The translations under genes and the position numbers were made by a program. A DNA stretch of 64,000 nt from Syngnathus acus (lineage: Eukaryota > Chordata > Actinopteri > Syngnathiformes > Syngnathidae): contig NC_051107.1 of the NCBI RefSeq assembly GCF_901709675.1, positions 4,032,001-4,096,000 of the forward strand, read 5' to 3'. This document shows positions 60,001 through 64,000 of the stretch, piece after piece. Under the pieces are notes generated by a model. It worked only from the letters and a program-made list of their open reading frames with translations. It ran no database searches and was not told the DNA's origin. Position 1 is the first letter of the stretch. Every line of letters starts with the position of its first letter.

Positions 60001-63000
60001 CTGATGCTGTTAATATATTATTTGTCCTTTCAAAGTCAACTTAGGAGGCCAAAATTCTTCTCTAGGCAATTTATAAGCAGTCTAACCACTAATCAAAGCT
60101 CACTGATATGCTCCGGGAGCTTATTTGCATTACAGTGTAACCACACATGCACTTGGCAACAACTGCACGATAGTAAGTGAGCTCAAATGTCCCTCGGAAA
60201 AAAAAAAAAGAAAAAAAAAAAAAAAAGAATCCAGCACAGTCCTCTTGGGGACAGAAAAGCTGCAGTGAAGGCATGTGAGCTGAAGGAGGATTAAGAAGAT
60301 TGGCGTGCCGAGCAGCCAATGAGAACACAGAAAAGAAGAGCAGACCACGTACCCAGCAGCCAATCAGGAGCCGGAGGCGGGACCTCAGTACGGTACATGC
60401 TGTTCTTTTGATAAAACACTCACGTACACTGCAATTAGTTTTGTTGGCTCTTCACTTTTGATATCAGTGTGTAGTGGTTTATTAGTAAAAAAATGTGTGC
60501 ATGAGTTATTCCTGTAGTACCTCACTCGACTCTTGTGGGTGCTGAGCTCAATGCCGCGCCCTAAATTTGATTCTTTTGTTTTTAACCTTTGATAGCATAG
60601 CCCGTTAGCATCACTTGATTAGACGTTGCCGTCAAAAGTTACAAAAGTAGATAAAAACCAAAACAACCAACCCAAAAAAACATTCTAATAGTTGTTGTTT
60701 TTTGTCACTTTAGGGCTGTTCTTTGCATTTGACAGGCCAAACAATTCTACTCAAGAGTCAGAAGGTACGTAATTAACCTGTGCATCCAATTTATTTATCA
60801 CAAAGATAAAAAAAAATTCAATATAAAATATATATAATAACCCAATAATTGTTGAGAAATACTCGTGCACCTTATCTAGTGATTTTTAGACGATGACATC
60901 ACCACATTGACTGCTTGTACCTCTCCATCTTTTTCCCTTTTTTTTTCAGTCAACACTTTTATCTTTCGGCAATGTCAGGAAAAGCTTTCACATTAGCCGA
61001 GTTAATGTACGGTAATTGTTGCTCCAGATAACCAACAAGGGCCATAAACGCTGAAAGCTATGAATAGATATTCACCAGAAGGCCTATAAAAGTATGAGCT
61101 CACTTCTTGGCCATCTTTGCCAAAGAGGAAGGCAGTGTGCGGATATTCCTTCAGAATTTGTTTTCGTGTGGAAATACAACTTCCCCGAGAAAGCTGGTAT
61201 TAATTAAGCCCTTCTTCTGCATCATTATTGCTTCGTGGTCACGCGATCGTTACAGCCGAGCTAAAAAGGGAACGTTTGGCCAGATCTTTTTGTGGTGCAG
61301 GATGTAAACAAACAAATGTGCTTGTGTGAGCGTTTGCGCAGTTTTGGCTGTTGCGATTTGTGAATATGCTATTTTGCGGTGAACCAACAATATTTTACCC
61401 TATTCAAATAGAATAGAAAGTACACGGATAAGTTAAAACAGAAATTGGGATTTTTCACGGAAACCAAACCTAAATACGAAAGCAGGTTACAAACTTTCCG
61501 ATGTTTCGCATCTTAACTGGTTGCAGTACCGAAACCGACCTGTGAGAGGCAGTAGGGGCAGTAGTAGAAGAAGAAATAGCATTCTAATTGGTTGTCATTC
61601 AGTTTCGGGACGATTAATTAAAAACCTACATCATGACTAAACATTACAGCGCAAAGATTGTAGTTTATGTTTTTCATTAGGCCTGGAGAGACGAAGATTT
61701 GTGAGGAAACGCCAATCAGCCGCTGCTCGCACTAATAACCCCGGGCCACAACATTTCCCCAAATGCGTGTTTGCACCCGTCGCCTGGAGATGCGTGGCGG
61801 TGTGTCACCCCAACAATAAATTAACCAAGTCGCAAAAAAAAAAAAAATGAAACTGGTTGATCTTTGTACAGTTGTACTCTAGATTCCCCCCCCCCCCCCC
61901 CCCCCCCCTTAGTCAGCACGCATAAATTCCCGTGACTAATGTTTGACCCGAGGGCAGACGGGAAGTACAGGAAGTATCGGCGTTGGTGATGCGGTCACAA
62001 CCAGGTCAAAGTGTCCGAGGAATATTTTTGCATTTTATATTTTTAATTCCATTTTACAAGTTTGTATATTATGTGAGTTAATTCCTATTGTTGATTGTTG
62101 CCAAATCTGTCAACAAAAGTGTGAGCTAAATGTCAAGAACCATGTGATTGCCATATTCCGAACACGCCTGAGGGCTGATTTCGAGGATGGCTTGATTTTT
62201 TTGTTTTTTTTCTCATCCACTAGCTCCACACACACTCACACAAATACGCTAGTGTTTGTTTTTGGGTTTTCTTTCTCAAAAAATGGGCCCACATGGCCAT
62301 CGAAACTGCCCGCCACGTGCATCGAAAAGCATGACTTCATTTTATGATCGCTGCTCATTATTGCGATAAGCGCTATCGTGTTATAAAATATCTGAGTCGA
62401 TTATTAACTTTGTTTCAATTCACATGACAGATGGGGGAGGAAGCGCGGCGGAGCGTAGAGAATTAAATTTCATCCAGTCACTGTCAAGGTAATTTCAAAC
62501 AATCAATTGAACCGTTTAAATGTGTCGCCGTGGAAACGATCAATTGGATTTCAACGTGGTGTGCCACCATCTCATTTGTGCAGACGGCGCCCTAGTGCGA
62601 TAAAACCGGAGGGCCGTCATTATCAGTTTCACAGTCTCACTTTAGACGTACAGACAGATTTCACGCCGCGGTCATGGCCTTCAAAACGCCAGCGTGTACG
62701 CTAATCTCCCCGCCGCTAACCAAAACACACTCCAGAACAAATGACCTGCTTGTGATTACGTTTCACTGTCACTGTACAACCCCAGCTCGTAACATGGGTG
62801 AGGTGAACCTCAATTAAAGTAAAATATGTTGGTCCAGTTTCCGGTGACGTTATTTTTCCCACGTCACTTGTTGCTAATCCCATAAATAAAAAAAATGTCA
62901 TTTTTGAACTACTAGCCAACCACTTTGTTTTAAACTAAATATTTATCCAGTGTCGCTTGTTACTAGGCAGATTCCATAGGGCACAATGATACCTGCCCCA

Positions 63001-64000
63001 GCGTTCTAAAAAAGTTAGCAGAAAACCAGACACCAAGGGAGCTCCCAACTTGATTCTGAGCTCAACAATTCACACACTGCTCAAGAGGCCGTGTCAAACC
63101 AGGGCACTGACTTTGGCCCGAGTCCAGTTTTCCAGTTTCTCTTTTAATCACCTCGCGCGTGTTATCTGGCGGCTGTTATACAAAACACTTGCAGTTACAG
63201 AAAGCAATTTAAGGTCAACGCAAATAAGGACACTAAGCTGATTTATATCTTTATGTCATTTGCCTCGGTTCCTGCCAAACGTATTTAAAGAAAGGAATGT
63301 TTTCCACACGTAGACGCCACATGTGGCTGATACGTGCGAGCCCTCCTCAATGCATTCCAAAACATTTCACATAAATCTATGTGCGATTTTGTGCGTGGAA
63401 AAAAAAAAAAAAAAGAAGCAGTAGGCGGCCTTGTGGCAGTATTTGTAATATTACTGTGACTGGCTGCACTTGACTCTACCAAACATTTGCTCACTAATCT
63501 TTGTTTGTTAGATTTATGCCAAAAAAATGACTTGAGATTTCCATGAAACTTAAGATTTTAGAAATTCTTGCAAGGATTTTAAGTCATTGAGAAGTCATTA
63601 TGTAACCGTCCCCCCCCGTCTTGAACTAAAATTGGTACGGTCCTATTATCTAATTGTAGCCAGAAATATAGCCAAACAAAAGAAAAGACATGTTTTGAAT
63701 TTTGGGAACCAGACAAAAACCTTGTTGACTTTCATCCCGTCGAGCTCAACAAGCATTATATGCAAAACACATCTCAGGAAGTGATTTTTGCGACTAACGA
63801 CCAAACTGGTCCAACCAGCCATTCAGCGGCGGCAAAACTGTTTCCCCTCAAAAGAGAGAAGAAAAAAATGGGCAGACACAGGTGCATTGGCGCTACAACG
63901 CAGTACATTTCCAGACCTTATCATTCGAGCCGCGCATACTGTAAATAAGCGTGTGTGTAATGATGAGGGTGTGTGTTTGTCGAGATGGGTGTGTTCACTT
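60001..64000. other. Downstream intergenic DNA, no gene seen
   Basis: No coding exon with recognisable homology or RNA gene was found on either strand. The region is AT-rich, with poly(A)/poly(T) runs (60200-60226, 63400-63414), a C23 tract at 61886-61908 and short CA runs. The open frames are short and of low-complexity type. Confidence 0.45.
61886..61908. repeat. Poly(C) tract
   Basis: Twenty-three consecutive C bases in intergenic DNA downstream of cdkn1b. Confidence 0.9.

Overview
The window is vertebrate nuclear DNA and almost certainly comes from a teleost fish. The genes have many short exons with GT/AG introns, introns are mostly 60-500 bp, CA/GT microsatellites are common, and every recognised protein is a vertebrate family member. 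No prokaryotic, viral or plasmid features are visible. The compact gene layout suggests a small-genome (percomorph-like) species, but the sequence alone does not name it.

Layout from left to right: the 5' two thirds of a KDM5A histone demethylase gene (minus strand, cut by the left edge); a complete AKR1D1 steroid 5-beta-reductase gene (minus, 9 exons, 326 aa); a TRIM24-type TIF1 co-regulator (plus, 19 exons, about 1040 aa); fibulin-1 (plus, 17 exons, D-type C terminus, 698 aa); ataxin-10 (plus, 11 exons); WNT7B (minus, 4 exons, tail-to-tail with atxn10). A 21-kb gene desert follows, with CpG-rich patches, microsatellites and a chain of short exon-like blocks. It leads to a let-7a/let-7b microRNA pair. 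Then come PPARA (plus, 7 coding exons, 476 aa), CDPF1 (plus, 3 exons, 111 aa), CDKN1B/p27 (plus) and about 4 kb of downstream DNA with no recognisable gene.

The order fbln1-atxn10-wnt7b-let-7a/b-ppara-cdpf1 matches human 22q13. AKR1D1-TRIM24 is a human 7q33-34 pair, and KDM5A and CDKN1B lie on human 12p13. The window therefore joins three human blocks. The genes form no pathway in the bacterial sense; they share a chromosomal neighbourhood. Two themes recur: transcription and chromatin control (kdm5a, trim24, ppara) and growth control (wnt7b, let-7, cdkn1b). Akr1d1 and ppara are both lipid/bile-acid related.

No wholly new system is evident. The best leads are a perfect DR1 nuclear-receptor element about 640 bp upstream of the ppara start codon; a spliced host-transcript candidate for the let-7 pair; a trim24 bromodomain whose acetyl-lysine-anchoring Asn appears to be Tyr; and a diverged p27 with an altered kinase-inhibitory region and C terminus. 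Exon boundaries were read by eye from splice motifs and reading phase, so single-base errors are possible.
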